Source of the DNA: Mimachlamys varia
Taxonomy: Eukaryota > Mollusca > Bivalvia > Pectinida > Pectinidae
DNA: 64,000 nt
Reading direction: 5' to 3'
NCBI GenBank assembly: GCA_947623455.1
Contig: OX392529.1
Coordinates: 63,797,686-63,861,685, forward strand
Shown: in pieces, positions 22,380-32,311 of the stretch
Numbering within the stretch: position 1 is the stretch's first letter
Layout: each line of letters opens with the position of its first letter
Translations under genes and position numbers: made by a program
The notes under the pieces: model-generated
The model's input: only the letters and a program-made list of their open reading frames with translations
What the model was told of the DNA's origin: nothing
Databases searched by the model: none

Positions 22380-23345
22380 TTTTTTTTTTTTTCTTTACAG
22401 TAATTTTAATGTCCAGAACAAATATAGGTTATGCCAGGGTTGGAGCCCTGGATTCATAAACTTTACAAATATTCCTCACGCAGGAGGTATCCATGCTCAC
22501 TGTACAATTTTTAATAATTTCCACATTTTTCCCCATTTACATATTTATATTCATACGCATACATGTACAAACACACACACACACGTGTACTTGTATTTAC
22601 CCACGTTGACGTGGTGTAAATATATTTCTGTTATTGATAATTAAATTTAAATAATTTATAACATACACTCAACATAATAAATTCTTAATAGGATACCTCT
22701 TACACTCGCATTACAAATATTACAAATAACAAATATGTTTAAAACATTCAATAATTAAATTCTCCATATCCGGATATATTTTCCATATTAGTTTCCGTTC
22801 TCTACAAATTATATAACTATTGTTAACTTCCGGTTTATGTACTTCGCATCGTGTTTCGTAAGTAAAATTTACAATTTGTGTAAAAGTGTTCGGTATTTTA
22901 ATTTCAACGCCTTTTGTTTTTCTTTTTGTGTGATTTTAATGTATAAGGATATGTTTTCTTTCAGTATCGAGCTAATAATTCGAAAGGCAGATGCAGGAGT
23001 TGTTGTTTTATTCTGAAATTTCTTTATGTTTCTGACCTTCCAAATGACCCATTTTGTTGTAGTTATTAAAGTATTTGTAACAGCTGACATGATATTACTC
23101 GAAGTGTCTCCCAAAATCATCATCTCTTCATTTATTCTATCAAATGGGTTTGATATATCAAATACAGTGTTGTTGTACAAGCCATTTTGAATTAAATTAT
23201 TCAATATTTGAGTTGAAAATGAACAGTGGAAAAATAGGTGTGGTAGTGTTTCAGTTTCATTACTACACAGATGGCATATTTGTACAACTTAACATATCCA
23301 AGAAGACCTATACATCGCCATCGTAATTATTTGATCTCGGACATC
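22380..23345 (-). mobile_element. LINE 3' end: zf-RVT C-terminal region plus 3' UTR and A-tail
   Basis: Read on the minus strand from 23345: REQ-like RDQIITMAMYRSSWIC, a stop, then QICHLCSNETETLPHLFFHC (C-x2-C at about 23275-23264, then H and C ligands). This continues in frame into ILNNLIQNGLYNNT... and TTTKWVIWKVRNIKKFQNKT, ending near 22869. This matches the zinc-binding domain at the C-terminus of many LINE ORF2 proteins (zf-RVT). Non-coding sequence then runs to an A-rich tail (plus strand T-run at about 22380-22394). The RT domain itself is absent, so the copy is 5'-truncated. It sits immediately right of array D. Confidence 0.8.
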
Positions 23346-25339
23346 GCACAAAACAACTGTTCATAAAATATCCCAAATTCATTTATTCCACTGTCGAACT
23401 TTTACCTTATCTTTACAAATATCTGTCTGTCAGTTCGTTATTTACTCTTCGCAATCCAGACTTTTCCGTCTGCTAGTCGCAATATGGTGGCCACGTTGAC
23501 AGTATTGTAAGATTCGACATGGGCGCTTCCTTGCAGATCCGGACATTTAAAACCACGTCGATCAAATTTTTGTGTTTTATATCATTATTCTTAGGGAAAA
23601 TGGTACATTTTGATATGAATGATATGTTTCTATATTTTTCATGGAGAGTGACATCACCCGCTGACGATATTTTATGAGGGATATTTCCAAGTTTAAAACA
23701 CTGCATTACCTTCTATTCATTAAGATATTTTATTTCATTGCACTTCATTGGGTCTGTTGAAAAGAACTACATGATATTTTTTAATTTTCTAAATGCAAAA
23801 TGAATATTTTCCTATACCCTTTAACAACGTTTTATTCAAACTGCAACAACAAATCCGCGTAAATAATATTGTAAAAATATTTAGCCTGACCTAGATTTAT
23901 CAGCTAAAAATAGCATGATCTGACAGAGGACATCCGGTTCTGTTTTCAGAAAGCTTTTTCAGCTTGACTTGGCGATTTAACGCTGCAGGTAGGTTTTTAA
24001 AGATGTAGATTGGCTTAATTAAATTTCAGATTTAATGTAATTTTTTATTCAATTTGTTTAAAAATAACCAATTTCAATCTTATGGTCGCAATTTTGGAAT
24101 ATGTATGCGTGGTGGCTTTGTCTTATAGTAGACGACACTTGGAGATAATTCACTCGAGTTCGCGAGATATAAACAATATAGTGAGCATGTAGATAATGGG
24201 TGGCCGGACCATATTTCGTTTGAACGTAATCTTTTTTTAAATATTTTTATGCCAGCAATTTATTTGTACAACAATGGCATTTCGCAAACATTTCGCTGGA
24301 ATGCCAGTTTACCTTTGCATGAGTTTGTCGCTTTCAGACGAACAATTCACGCACAAGATTATAATATAATGGAATATTTTAGTCTCCAGGCATTCCATTA
24401 TGTATATATCACACACGTCCCTCTGATAAACATGGATGTTTACCATAGCATATATGTTTCACTATATTAAAAAGAGGATTGATAAATAACCTTAAAGAAA
24501 TAGTAACTTGATGACGAAAGTATACTACATTATTTTGTGCGTGATTTTGATATTTAAATTGTGGATTTCGTTCATTAGACGAGCCTGACATTCCATTAGT
24601 TCCCCAGAACACATTACGTCCATATGGGCGAACAACAAAATTATGGCATAACTTTACATGCTAATAATTACGTAAGAGCGGGTTAGGACTATGCCGGATC
24701 GTCATGGTGACGACGGTTTCCACTGCTAGAAACAATACCAATACCTGAAGTCTCCCATTCTATGCTAACGCTTGCCTTTTTATGATTTACATAGGCACTT
24801 ACTGCAGATAGCTAGCACGAATTACAAACCTTTTATAGGACACTAAGCTCTGTCACCATCCTCATATGAAGAGCCATACGAGAAAGGGGTCTTAAAATTG
24901 TTTCAAGATTCTATAATTGTTTCAGAATGGGATCGTATTTGCTAGAATACCATTTTGCCTTGGCATAAGTTGGTGCCTTTCTGACGTACAATTCACGCAC
25001 AATAAGATTTTCGTCTAGGAAAAGTCTAATTTGATATATTCACTGTAGTTTTCCTCTATTGTTACGTATGCAGGGAATTCATTGTCGTATGTTCTCCTGC
25101 TTCGTACAAATACAAATGCCATATACAGTGCAGAGACACTTCAATTTGAATGCAGCATTATCAATCATATTCTGAATTAACAAAACAAAATACGAAAGTA
25201 CCGCCAAATTTGACTATATGCATTTTTGTGTATATAAACAACTGTGGTTCAGTTAAACTATCAAAATTGACATATTAATCAGATGAAATTTACCAACGAG
25301 GTTTTGAAAAAAAATACCAAAATGTCAACAAAACACGTA
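23346..25339. other. Unassigned sequence with one diverged direct repeat
   Basis: No gene supported; frames at 23473-23706 (minus) and 24249-24470 (plus) lack recognisable domains. A segment at about 24270-24360 (GAATGCCAGTTTACCTTTGC, then ACAATTCACGCACAAGATT) recurs in diverged form at 24940-25012 (CATTTTGCCTTGGCATAAG, then ACAATTCACGCACAATAAG), suggesting an old duplication. Confidence 0.45.
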
Positions 25340-25665
25340 TAAGAACTCGAAATCGATTAAACAATAATACTAATAATAATTCGAGGTTTTATATACCGTT
25401 TTATCACAACATAAAGGCCGCCTCAAAGCGGTTCACAAATTATATAGCAGGAGCAAACTATGACAAAGAAAGGATGTAATAGGACCAGGTGTTCAGGTAC
25501 ACACTCATTCTGCTTCATACACGACACCAGACATGCAAATCTAGGGTAGATCCAAGTCAATGTCATGACCTCATAGTGTTGATTCAGGCATAATTCTCAA
25601 TCACAACAAGCAGGCATACTAATTAGCATATTTCTTATTTACATTTTGTATCTAAAGGAAGAGAA
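25340..25665 (-). repeat. IR-A dispersed repeat, copy 4 (minus), with an internal insertion
   Basis: Plus-strand landmarks are GAACTCGAAATCGATTAAAC, ACCAGGTGTTCAGGTACAC, TCTGCTTCATACACGACACC and CACAACAAGCAGGCATACTA. Between the first two, about 75 bp (25375-25455) of unrelated sequence, including GGCCGCCTCAAAGCGGTTCA, replaces part of the family sequence; this looks like a separate small repeat. Confidence 0.82.
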
Positions 25666-26591
25666 AATACCATTAAAAAGAAGTTTAAATTCAGTAGGCA
25701 TGTCATTCAAGTGGTAAAGCCTTGCTAGATACGCAGTACTCAAATAAAACATATCAGAGACATTACCTATCACGGGGGGGGGGGGGGGGGATGTTTCGTT
25801 TGGGATACAAAACGTTTTATTCCACAGCTTGACGTTAATGAAAATCTATAAACTATGCAGACAAGTAATGTTTAATAAATCTTCGGAAGAATTTCTGTCA
25901 ATTGGAACATAGTGCCATGAACAAAGCAATACATTGAAAGCATAACCAGGGTCCTATCTGACAGTGACAGTGATTTAGAATAACTGACACGGCGGTTCAC
26001 CAGGGAACGAGGTAGAATAACAACTCTACAGTTTCGCCATCATTTCAAGTCCCCATGTTCACTCTTATATCTCTGATGCATTTTTTACTGCAATAACGAT
26101 GTCTGGAATAGCTAATTAACCGAAACACCGAAATAATTGTCCAGTCCCAATTCATAATTTTTACCTGTAATAATGAAATCATTGATTATGTCAGCAGAAA
26201 TTCATATCAAACAATGAAACGTTCTGCGTTCACTTGTTTCGGTTTTGTGAACACGAGTCGTAGGTTCGTTTGAATAGGTCACCTGGGTACTGAATCACGT
26301 TTATATCTAAGTATGTCGAATTTGAATGATTTATAAATTACCTTTGGAATATACTTAAGCTTCACCCTACCTGGAATGTGTGTATTTTTTTGTTTTGCTA
26401 TTAAATTATGACTTCCACATCAAAGCGTCAGGTTTTGCCTCTAAATAAGAAATAAGGCACTCCTGACTTTAGTACTTCCCCCCGGACGAAATATGCACTT
26501 AAGTACCAGCTTTATTAAAATCAGTTATTGGCATGATGTATCAATTACTAATTCAGTCACATGTGTGTTTGTAGAACATTCGTCTTTTTTA
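25666..26591. other. Unassigned sequence with a 17-bp poly-G tract
   Basis: No gene supported. A run of 17 G occupies 25774-25790. Confidence 0.4.
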
Positions 26592-26805
26592 AGGTGGATG
26601 TTTAGTCCGTTAGGCTTGCCATAATCGTGTTTACCTTACTTATCGATTGTGTTTAGTCCGTTATGTTTGCAATAATCGAGTTTACCTTAATTATCCCTTA
26701 TTTTTAGTCCGTTAGGCTTGCAATTATCGTGATTACCTTAATTATCTTTGATGTTTAATCAGTCAGGCTTGCAATTATCATGGTTACCTTAATTATCTGA
26801 CTATA
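26592..26805. repeat. Array L: 51-bp tandem repeat, 4 units
   Basis: TTTAGTCCGTTAGGCTTGCC-type unit starts at 26601, 26652, 26703 and 26754 give exactly 51 bp. Units are diverged (GCCATAATCGTG, GCAATAATCGAG, GCAATTATCGTG, GCAATTATCATG), so this is an older array of constant period. Confidence 0.95.
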
Positions 26806-27331
26806 TATGATAAAGGGATGAAAATGAAACATTATGAGCTTAAATTGATAAGTTGCTGTGCGTGTCGAGGTAGTTTTTGTAAACAGACGTACTGAACACA
26901 AATCGAAAATATCACATATATTACATGAGCGCGATTGATACTATAGTTCGGTGCACTAAACGTTTGTGTCTGTTCATACAACAGTTGTCCTTTATTCATA
27001 CCATCATGCCCTACGGGTTCCGAATGGTATGACCTACATCCCTCCATAGATGTTGGTAACAGTGTTCGTAATCGGTGAAAACTGGCCACTGGTCAGTTGG
27101 TAGTGCATGTAGAGAATAGTGATGACTTCGTATGGAAAGTACAAAATCTCATGGAATGAATGATACTATGTTTGTCCGCACTGCGTCCAATTGTTATGTG
27201 TTACATAATACATTGTGTTATTTATAGCAGAAGGGAGATACCTCTAGAAGTTTCTAGAAAAAGTCAGGTTGTCAACAAGTTGTTTACAAATATTGTAATT
27301 GCAGTGCAGTTCTGTCGTAATGTTTTTTCTT
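26806..27331. other. Unassigned sequence
   Basis: No supported gene; the minus frame at 26832-27089 and plus frame at 27160-27345 have no recognisable domain. Confidence 0.4.
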
Positions 27332-27410
27332 TAAAGATGACGTAACACGCACATGAGCTGCACCTTTTAAATTTAGTAATAGATACAGCATGTCAATAAA
27401 ATGAATTAAA

Positions 27411-27464
27411 CTGCACCACACAGCTGTTTCGTCCTCCTAGGACTCATCAGTGATGCTAGGGACC
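27411..27464 (-). ncRNA. Hammerhead ribozyme, intact core, altered cleavage triplet
   Basis: Reverse complement: helix I GCATCA, CTGATGA, stem II GTCC and GGAC closing loop TAGGA, GAAAC, palindromic ACAGCTGT loop, helix I return TGGTGC. Core and both helices are intact, with one G-U pair in helix I. The cleavage triplet is GUG where relatives have GUA or AUA. GUG breaks the NUH rule, so cleavage should be poor. Confidence 0.9.
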
Positions 27465-27792
27465 AAAAGGTTGGAATTCAAAATCTCTAAACTAATGTAG
27501 AAGCAGAAGGGTCAGGTGCGTAAAACCCATTTAATTTATGAATTCAAAAATAAAATTAAACTAGTTCTGTATAATTCCAAATCGTGTTCTACGGAAATGT
27601 GTATAATATGCACCGTGCCACTACTCAAATGAGATAAATTGTGGCTATGGAGGCTCCAGCAAACCTCGGGGACTAAAAAATCCACCAGCAGAGTCTGCCA
27701 CCCCTATCATTAAAGATGACGTAACACACACACATGTGCTGCACCTTTTAAATTTAGTAATAGATGTAGCATGTCGACAAAATGAATTAAAT

Positions 27793-27823
27793 TGCACCAT
27801 ACAGCTGTTTCGTCCTTCTAGGA
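27793..27823 (-). ncRNA. Truncated hammerhead ribozyme (3' half)
   Basis: Keeps TCCTAGAAGGACGAAAC, the ACAGCTGT loop, a GUA triplet and the TGGTGC helix-I strand. The CUGANGA box and 5' helix-I strand are missing because the element ends here. Confidence 0.85.
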
Positions 27824-28039
27824 AAAGGCAAGATATGCAATTAACATTTGCTGATTTTATCCTTCTGAACTCTTTAACATCAACTGGTCATTACGGTCTT
27901 CCTTTAAAAGATTACCAACATAAGCAGTTTACTACTAAACTATACGGTTAACGTAACTATTCCGATCGTGAGCTTCCCATTTCTTGATAGTTAACTATCA
28001 CCCCCTTTGCCTATGTTATTTGCATTTCGCAGGTAATTC

Positions 28040-29065
28040 ATTATTCTAGGGCTTGTCTTAAATATTGATTTTTTTTTTATAAATGTCTGCTGATTACGAG
28101 CAAACTTACGGCACATGGATTCGAGAGATGCAGGTTGCTTAAGACTACGAGCAAGATTTATATGCGAGATATAGGTCCCATCGAGACCTACTCTGTATTC
28201 TAGTAAGACATGGACGTTGTAGTATGTCTACTTGGTTGTACTTGAGGGTGATACCTCAGTTCATGGACGTTGTAGTATGCCTACTTGGTTGTACTTGAAG
28301 GTGATACCTCAGTTCATGGACGTTGTAGTATGTCTACTTGGTTGTACTTGAGGGTGAAACCTCAGTTCATGGACGTTGTAGTATGTCTACTTGGTTGTAC
28401 TTGAGGGTGATACCTCAGTTCATGGACGTTGTAGTATGTCTACTTGGTTGTACTTGAGGGTGATACCTCAGTTCATGGACGTTGTAGTATGTCTACTTGG
28501 TTGTACTTGAGGGTGATACCTCAGTTCATGGACGTTGTAGTATGTCTACTTGGTTGTACTTGAGGGTGATACCTCAGTTCATGGACGTTGTAGTATGTCT
28601 ACTTGGTTGTACTTGAGGGTGATACCTCAGTTCATGGACGTTGTAGTATGTCTACTTGGTTGTACTTGAGGGTGATACCTCAGTTCATGGACGTTGTAGT
28701 ATGCCTACTTGGTTGTACTTGAGGGTGATACCTCAGTTCATGGACGTTGTAGTATGTCTACTTGGTTGTACTTGAGGGTGATACCTCAGTTCATGGACGT
28801 TGTTGTATGCCTTCTTGGTTGTACTTGAGGGTGATACCTCAGTTCATGGACGTTGTTGTATGCCTACTTGGTTGTACTTGAGGGTGATACCTCAGTTCAT
28901 CAGAGACATTGCCTTGGATGTTACCTAGATTTACATAATGGATGTCGTCCATGAAGCAGAAGACGCTTTCTCTTCCGGAACACCTGTTATGGATTGAGAG
29001 TTCGGGCTATGGTTTTGTTGACGCTTTAGTAATCGCGGACTTTTTTTTTTACTTTTACCAAATGA
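28040..29065 (+). repeat. IR-A dispersed repeat, copy 5 (plus), carrying array E inside
   Basis: The outer end matches copy 3: TTCTAGGGCTTG (28046), GAGCAAACTTACGGCACATG, GATTCGAGAGATGCAGGTTG. Then TACTCTGTATTCTAGTAAGA leads into the 53-bp array. After the array the family sequence resumes at CCTTGGATGTTACCTAGATT, GATGTCGTCCATGAAGCAGA, TCTTCCGGAACACCTG, then after an internal deletion ATGGTTTTGTTGACGCTTTA to about 29050. Confidence 0.85.
28210..28900. repeat. Array E: 53-bp minisatellite, 13 units, inside IR-A copy 5
   Basis: Unit ATGGACGTTGTAGTATGTCT + ACTTGGTTGTACTTGAGGGT + GATACCTCAGTTC, 53 bp. Units are nearly identical; the last two have GTTGTTGTATGCC. The unit aligns with the IR-A segment occupying the same place in other copies (copy 7, about 41897-41963: ATGGACGTTATTGAGTATGC ... 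TGATACTCGGTCTCAT), so the array looks like a local expansion of element sequence. Confidence 0.95.
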
Positions 29066-29280
29066 TACTGAAGTGTACGTTACCTAAAATTAGCAAAATT
29101 ACACTTGGACCAAAATTACTGTCTTTGTCGATGAGTCGTAATGTGTAGAAAAAGATACGAAAATAGAAAAGATTTACACGTAATACAAGAGGATGATATC
29201 TAAAAGGAGGTAACGTCTGTGAATATAAAGTATACCCTTAGGGCCGCTACGGAGAGATTGCATATTTTAATTTACAGTTT

Positions 29281-30118
29281 GGTCTCGGGTCCACCTCATG
29301 GGGATGTATTGTCAGTATATGTACTATTTGGTCTCGGGGCCATCTCATGGAGATGTATTGTCAGTATATGTACAGTTCGGTTTCGGGGCCATCTCATGGA
29401 GATGTATTGTCAGTATATGTACTATTTGGTCTCGGGGCCATCTCATGGAGATGTATTGTCAGTATATGTACTATTTGGTCTTGGGGCCATCTCATGGAGA
29501 TGTATTGTCAGTATATGTACTATTTGGTCTCGTGGCCATCTCATGGAGATGTATTGTCAGTATATGTACTATTTGGTCTCGGGGCCATCTCATGGGGATG
29601 TATTGTCAGTATATGTACTATTTGGTCTCGGGGCCATCTCATGGAGATGTATTGTCAGTATATGTACTATTTGGTCTCGGGGCCATCTCATGGAGATGTA
29701 TTGTCAGTATATGTACTATTTGGTCTCGGGGCCATCTCATGGAGATGTATTGTCAGTATATGTACTATTTGGTCTCGGGGCCATCTCATGGAGATGTATT
29801 GTCAGTATATGTACAGTTCGGTCTCGGGGCCATCTCATGGGGATGTATTGTCAGTATATGTACTATTTGGTCTCGGGGCCATCTCATGGAGATGTATTGT
29901 CAGTATATGTACAGTTCGGTCTCGGGGCTATCTCATGGAGATGTATTGTCAGTATATGTACTATTTGGTCTCGGGGCCATCTCATGGGGATGTATTGTCA
30001 GTATATGTACTATTTGGTCTCCGGGCCATCTCATGGGGATGTATTGTCAATATATGTACTATTTGGTCTCGGGGCCATCTCATGGAGATGTATTGTCAGT
30101 ATATGTACAGTTCGGTCT
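29281..30118. repeat. Array F: 49-bp minisatellite, about 17 units
   Basis: Unit GGTCTCGGGGCCATCTCATG + GAGATGTATTGTCAGTATAT + GTACTATTT, 49 bp. Variants include GTACAGTTC for GTACTATTT and GGGGATG for GGAGATG. The unit has no stop codon in any plus frame and 49 is not a multiple of three. All three plus frames therefore stay open (about 306, 308 and 279 codons), each cycling through a 49-residue period. No start context, domain or flanking exon supports a gene. Confidence 0.97.
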
Positions 30119-30440
30119 TTGCTGCCTACTGGGATGTAAATATAAGGTATGTTCTTGGGGCCGCTACAGAGAGATCACATCAGTGAGTCTACAGTTCGGT
30201 CTTTGGCTGCCTACCGGCAGGTAATGTCATGCGATCAGTGAAAGAAAGGTTTTGTGAAACGATCGCAAACGGGGAGGTCACGTCAATAAATGTACAGTCA
30301 GGGTCGCCTACAGGAAGATTATATCAATGAATGTACAGTTCAGATTTAGGAAAGTCTCTTGTGAAGATAGCATCACTATATATGTACAACTTGGTCTTAG
30401 GGCCGCCTACGTTGCGTCAGTAAATGTATTGTTAGGTCTG
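30119..30440. repeat. Diverged edge of array F
   Basis: Degenerate units keep words such as GTACAGTTCGGTCTTTG, GCTGCCTACCGG, GGGCCGCCTACG and TCAGTAAATGTA. Similar degenerate sequence precedes the array at 29219-29280 (TTAGGGCCGCTACGGAGAGA). The centre has been homogenised while the edges have drifted. Confidence 0.75.
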
Positions 30441-30894
30441 CTAACATCGTACTTTCTTAAGGGCGTTTTTGATTTGTTTTGCAGATCACAAAAGTGTCTA
30501 ATTTGCTGCATAAAATGTACAAGCATTCTTGGTGTATCAGACTTTGAAGGATTTACGAGGATTTATACAGAATACATATATATTGCCTTCTTGTGTTTTA
30601 TCGGGCTAAGCATTGTAATGACAATAGTGTGATATGAGAGGAAATCTTATGATCTTTTGTTTCATCAACTATCCACATACGTCAAGAGAGAAATGGAGTT
30701 GGTGTTTTTATAGAGCATGGTGCATTTGTAAGTATTATATTCTCAATAAAAAAATGTGACTGTCAAAAAATCTACGTTTTGCTGGATCTACCTTTTCAGA
30801 TAATGTTTTATTATTTGAGTTGGTTTACCTCCGCTCCACTACCGAGTAGAAGCTTGTTCTGTAATGACATGGGTTTAGTAACTTAGTAAGGGTC
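30441..30894. other. Unassigned sequence
   Basis: No gene supported; the frame at 30327-30632 begins in the array edge and has no recognisable domain. Confidence 0.4.
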
Positions 30895-31085
30895 AAATAT
30901 GAACATTAACACTGTGACCCTTGAAAAAGTACAAGAGAATAAAACAACGAATTCAAGAAGTGTAAGCGACTTTTGCTTTATCAACGATACAATTCTAGGT
31001 CACATTAAGGAAAATGTCACGTCCTCTAAGGGAGTACCATACTAATGAGCATATCCAAAATCATCCGAACGGACAAAACTATGCT
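30895..31085 (-). repeat. IR-A dispersed repeat, copy 6 (minus, partial)
   Basis: Plus-strand landmarks: AAAAAGTACAAGAGAATAAA, GTGTAAGCGACTTTTGCTTT, ATCAACGATACAATTCTAGG, CATACTAATGAGCATATCCA. It is inverted relative to copy 5, and array F lies between them. Confidence 0.8.
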
Positions 31086-32311
31086 CTCATATTTTATTGA
31101 TGGTGTTGAATCGCTAATAGCTAATTTGTCCAAAAGATGCAAAAGTGTGACGTTTACCGAGGGATCCAATAAGAAGAAAATAAACATCGAAAAACAACAT
31201 CCTGTACCTATGACAAACATAAATATTGATGTTGAAAGTACGGCAATAGAAGCTATCGATAAAGTCAAAGAGTGTCTATGAGAGATAACAATCATTACCA
31301 TGATGAGGCTGAGGGGACGGGTACTTGTCTGTATATAGACATTTCCAACGTAAAAAATAATCCATCACTATAGCCAAAGCGATAATTTAAACTGAGTAGC
31401 TTCAGTTTAGATTTCGACGATGCCAATTGTTTTTATAATCTATTATCTAAAGAAGGAAAAATTCAGTGAATTTAGACCGAAACTATTGACGATCGCTTCA
31501 AACTATACATCACTTCGAGCATTTTGATGTTTAGAAAAGAAGAATACTTTAGGCTCAAATGGAGCTATACATTTTTTGGTAGAAATGATTTATGTGTCTG
31601 GCGTTGCAATGCTTTAAACAGCTTTATGAAACTTTAGGGGAAACTTAAAAGACAGTTATATATAAATGTATTGCCTTAACATTGGCATGAATTTTTGACA
31701 TCCATGGAATCAATGATTTCTTTTCTATATCTATGTTTATATTCTATTTTAGTTATTCATTACTTTTATTCTAGATGCCTTTCCTATATAAATCATTAAT
31801 ACCTCATTCGGGCCTTCACTAACTAAATTCTTTGCTAGCGAACAAGAAAGTACACTACTCGCCTGAAAATATGATAATCATTTATATTAGCTAATTTTGT
31901 TTTAGAATAATATCCATTAACGAGATGTGTGTAACGAAAGAGAAAAGATGTAGTATATGTAAGAAAGGGAAACCAATGGGTAACTATTTTGTTTACAAAC
32001 ATCTCGGTTTTTACTTCTTTGCCGGGGCGGGGCAAAATTTTCGATGACTGATCATGTGACCGATTCGAAAAAAAACAAACAGCAGACGAGAAACTCGAAA
32101 TTTCAATCTTGTATAATTTGTCCAAATTTATCAATGTTGACGGTCTGGTCATGCAATTATATTTATTTTCGGTCAATTTAAACAATTATTGCATTAATAT
32201 CCTGTTCCCTGCTATAAAATATACGGCAATTGTCCTTTTAAATTATCATGTGGACTGTGGTTACATGTTTAAAAAATATTATTTAATGTAACATGAACAT
32301 AAACATATTAC
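31086..32311. other. Unassigned sequence with a small perfect hairpin
   Basis: Open frames at 31045-31281 (plus) and 31835-32185 (minus) have no recognisable domain. TAAACTGA (31388-31395) and TCAGTTTA (31402-31409) form an 8-bp perfect stem with a 6-nt loop. Confidence 0.45.

Larger units (their letters stand above)
27332..27823 (-). mobile_element. Hammerhead retrozyme, one full unit plus a partial second (minus)
   Basis: The block AAAGATGACGTAACAC starts at 27333 and again at 27712, a period of about 379 bp; the two GAAA boxes are 381 bp apart. Order on the plus strand is AAAGATGACGTAACAC, GCTGCACCTTTTAAATTTAG, inverted hammerhead, AAACTAATGTAGAAGCAGAA, CACCGTGCCACTACTCAAAT, GAGGCTCCAGCAAACCTCGG, GCAGAGTCTGCCACCCCTAT, then the repeat begins again. 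The second unit stops inside the ribozyme, just after stem II starts, where unrelated sequence follows. No protein is encoded. This is the clearest retrozyme copy in the window. Confidence 0.9.

Noticed and set aside
31045..31301. Overlapping plus and minus frames
   Set aside because: Short, no recognisable domain, partly in an IR-A copy, both strands open over the same bases.
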